A model generated the notes under the pieces. That model searched no databases, had not been told where the DNA came from, and was given only the letters and a program-made list of their open reading frames with translations. A stretch of 64,000 bases of DNA from Chinchilla lanigera (Eukaryota > Chordata > Mammalia > Rodentia > Chinchillidae): positions 10,653,808 through 10,717,807 of the forward strand of contig NW_004955472.1 in assembly GCF_000276665.1 (NCBI RefSeq). The letters run 5' to 3'. The position numbers were made by a program, and so were the translations under genes. The first letter of the stretch is position 1. Every line of letters starts with the position of its first letter. Of the stretch, positions 62,281 through 64,000 are shown in pieces.

Positions 62281-64000
62281 AACATACAAATTCACTTTTT
62301 TGGTCTTTTTTTTTTTTCATGGTAAGATATTTTCCCTATTTTTTATTTTGTTCTTTAGCATACGGAAAAAAAATTTAAAGTCATAAAATAGTATATTCTG
62401 AATTTTAGCTTAAGGCATATGAAGTGAAAGTTGTTTAATTTCTATTATGTTGATTACTGCTCAGATTATATCAGGAAATAACAAAAATTGAACATTTTGC
62501 ATGGTTTCCTAATACAGCTTCATTCCTCTTGGGCTTTATTTAAAGGCTGAAGAAAAATGAGAAGTCTGGACTCTGGGGTGATCCCTCTAAACCTCCTTGG
62601 GATGCTGATGCCTAAACGTCTGTGATACTTTAAGTCGGCAGTTTGATTGCAAGCTTCATCTGTGCAGCAGAACCCTGGATGGGACAGAAGTATGTACAAA
62701 GCTACTTGTTCTTTTTTTGACAGAGGACAAGTAGATGTCCTGGAGCACCAGTCAGTTAATTGTTTCTTTCTTTTTTTGGCAAAGAAAATACTTCCTTCCC
62801 TAGCGAGGATGATGAGAAGGAAAGGACAATGCTGAATCCAATTGTGGGTGAGTAATTTTTCCTCCTGCTCCACTGGGCCTCTGATTGCAGTGATCTTCTC
62901 TCTTACAAGGCTCTGGGTAAATACTGGTTCCTTATTGCATGTGCTTAGGGAAGTAGGTAGAAGAGCACTTTTAAAAGGATTGACGAGAATGGAAGGTGCT
63001 TGTTCGAGTGCACCTGGATCCTGCAGTGACATCACAAGCAGACCCTAAATGGCTCTCTAGAGAGCACGGCAGCCTTTTTTACCCCTTTCTTAACAATGAG
63101 TCGTAGATTGGGCTTGTTCTCTATTCAAGCATCCTTATGAGTAAACGTCTATTTTTATGATAGAGCTGTACCTTAAAAATAGCTCCAATCAGTGCGACTC
63201 TTTTCCCCCATATGTTAAAAAGTTATACTTGAGTTAAAATATCTCAGATTGCTTAAATTCTTCTAGATGAAAGTCACATTCCTTTTTCCTTTTTGCGGGG
63301 GGGATGAGGTGGGTAGAGGGGCGGATTAAATAATAAAGGCTTACTTTTGAGCCTCCTCAAGCCTGTTCTTGTTCTTTGCAACTTTTACCAGTTGCAAGCC
63401 TTTTAAACAAAGATTTGAAATTTTTGACTGTTAAAAAAATTCATTAATATTTGGCGGGTATAGTCTACTTCCTGGAGTGATTGTTTATTTTTGTTGCTGA
63501 GAGCAATTAGCTGGAACAGTCACAGTTGCAGCTGTTAGATACTATAAGCTCCGATGGAGCTCACAAAAGGCCTTATGCACATTTAGAGTCTGCATTTGGA
63601 TTGTTTTTAATGGATGATTCTTCTGGAGTCTACTGTGTTAGCAAATTGGATTGGATAGTCCCGAGCCAAATCAAGTGTACAATGGGAACATCAGCACGCT
63701 GTGTTGAACAGAGTCACTTAAACACCTTGCTGCTATGTGGAAGCCAGGACGGCTGCGCTGCTGTGTGCAGAAAGAATACGCACCATTCCTTTCTCTCTGA
63801 AACCTCCCCATGCAAACCTGGGTGTGACTCATCCTAAAACATAGTGCTGTTTTCTCAGAAAGTTTTCCTTTTGTGTTTACTTCTCTTGCTGCTCTTGACT
63901 TGGGGTTTTTGTGAGCTAATCTGCATGTGCAAGAATGAGAAAGAATCACTGATACAGTCTGGTGCCCACAGGTTTATATCTTTTCCTAGGGCAGCTTCTT

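Larger units (their letters stand above)
56949..64000. other. Intergenic DNA downstream of ELAVL2
   Basis: No gene is recognised. 56949-57995 and 58545-60300 are unique AT-rich sequence, with a small CpG-containing patch at about 59093-59205. 62520-63060 contains a 171-codon reading frame on the minus strand without recognisable domains. 63500-63990 is unique, moderately GC-balanced sequence. Repeats are listed separately. Confidence 0.75.

Overview
The window is vertebrate nuclear DNA from a rodent. The evidence is split exons with canonical GT/AG junctions, long AT-rich introns, and interspersed repeats that include B1 (7SL-derived) and ID/B4 (tRNA-derived) SINEs. Older mammalian repeats (MIR, L2, MER5A-like, Tigger-like, MaLR-type LTRs) are also present. 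The ID and LTR sequences do not look like mouse or rat consensus, so a non-murid rodent is my best guess. I cannot name the species. Two 100-N assembly gaps (15671-15770 and 35380-35479) both lie in low-complexity DNA.

One protein gene is recognisable, on the + strand: the 3' two thirds of ELAVL2 (HuB/Hel-N1), a neuronal ELAV-family RNA-binding protein with three RRMs. Five coding exons are present: 17107-17210 (second half of RRM1), 42536-42689 (start of RRM2), 45634-45859 (rest of RRM2 and start of the hinge), 53582-53620 (39-nt alternative hinge cassette) and 54185-54512 (end of the hinge, RRM3, stop). Codon phase is continuous across all four junctions. A 3' UTR of about 2.4 kb follows, to about 56948. 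The 5' end of the gene, including the first coding exon (N-terminus, RNP2 of RRM1), lies upstream of the window.

Layout: 1-17106 is intron with a MaLR-type element, MIR/L2 and a CpG-bearing DNA-transposon relic. 17211-42535 is a 25-kb intron rich in SINEs and nested transposons, with a 56-nt candidate cryptic or poison exon at 22081-22136. 42690-45633 and 45860-53581 are introns, the latter holding a repeat-free island around 48660-49340. 53621-54184 is the short intron behind the cassette exon. It carries an RBFOX-type TGCATG and a UG-rich tract, and ends in a tandem NAGNAG acceptor. 56949-64000 is downstream intergenic DNA with a palindromic Tigger-like MITE, a very young ID insertion and unique sequence.

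No second gene, structured RNA gene, CRISPR array or novel multi-gene system was found. The most informative signals concern ELAVL2 isoform control (cassette exon, NAGNAG, possible poison exon, several poly(A) signals) and unusually well-preserved transposon insertions.
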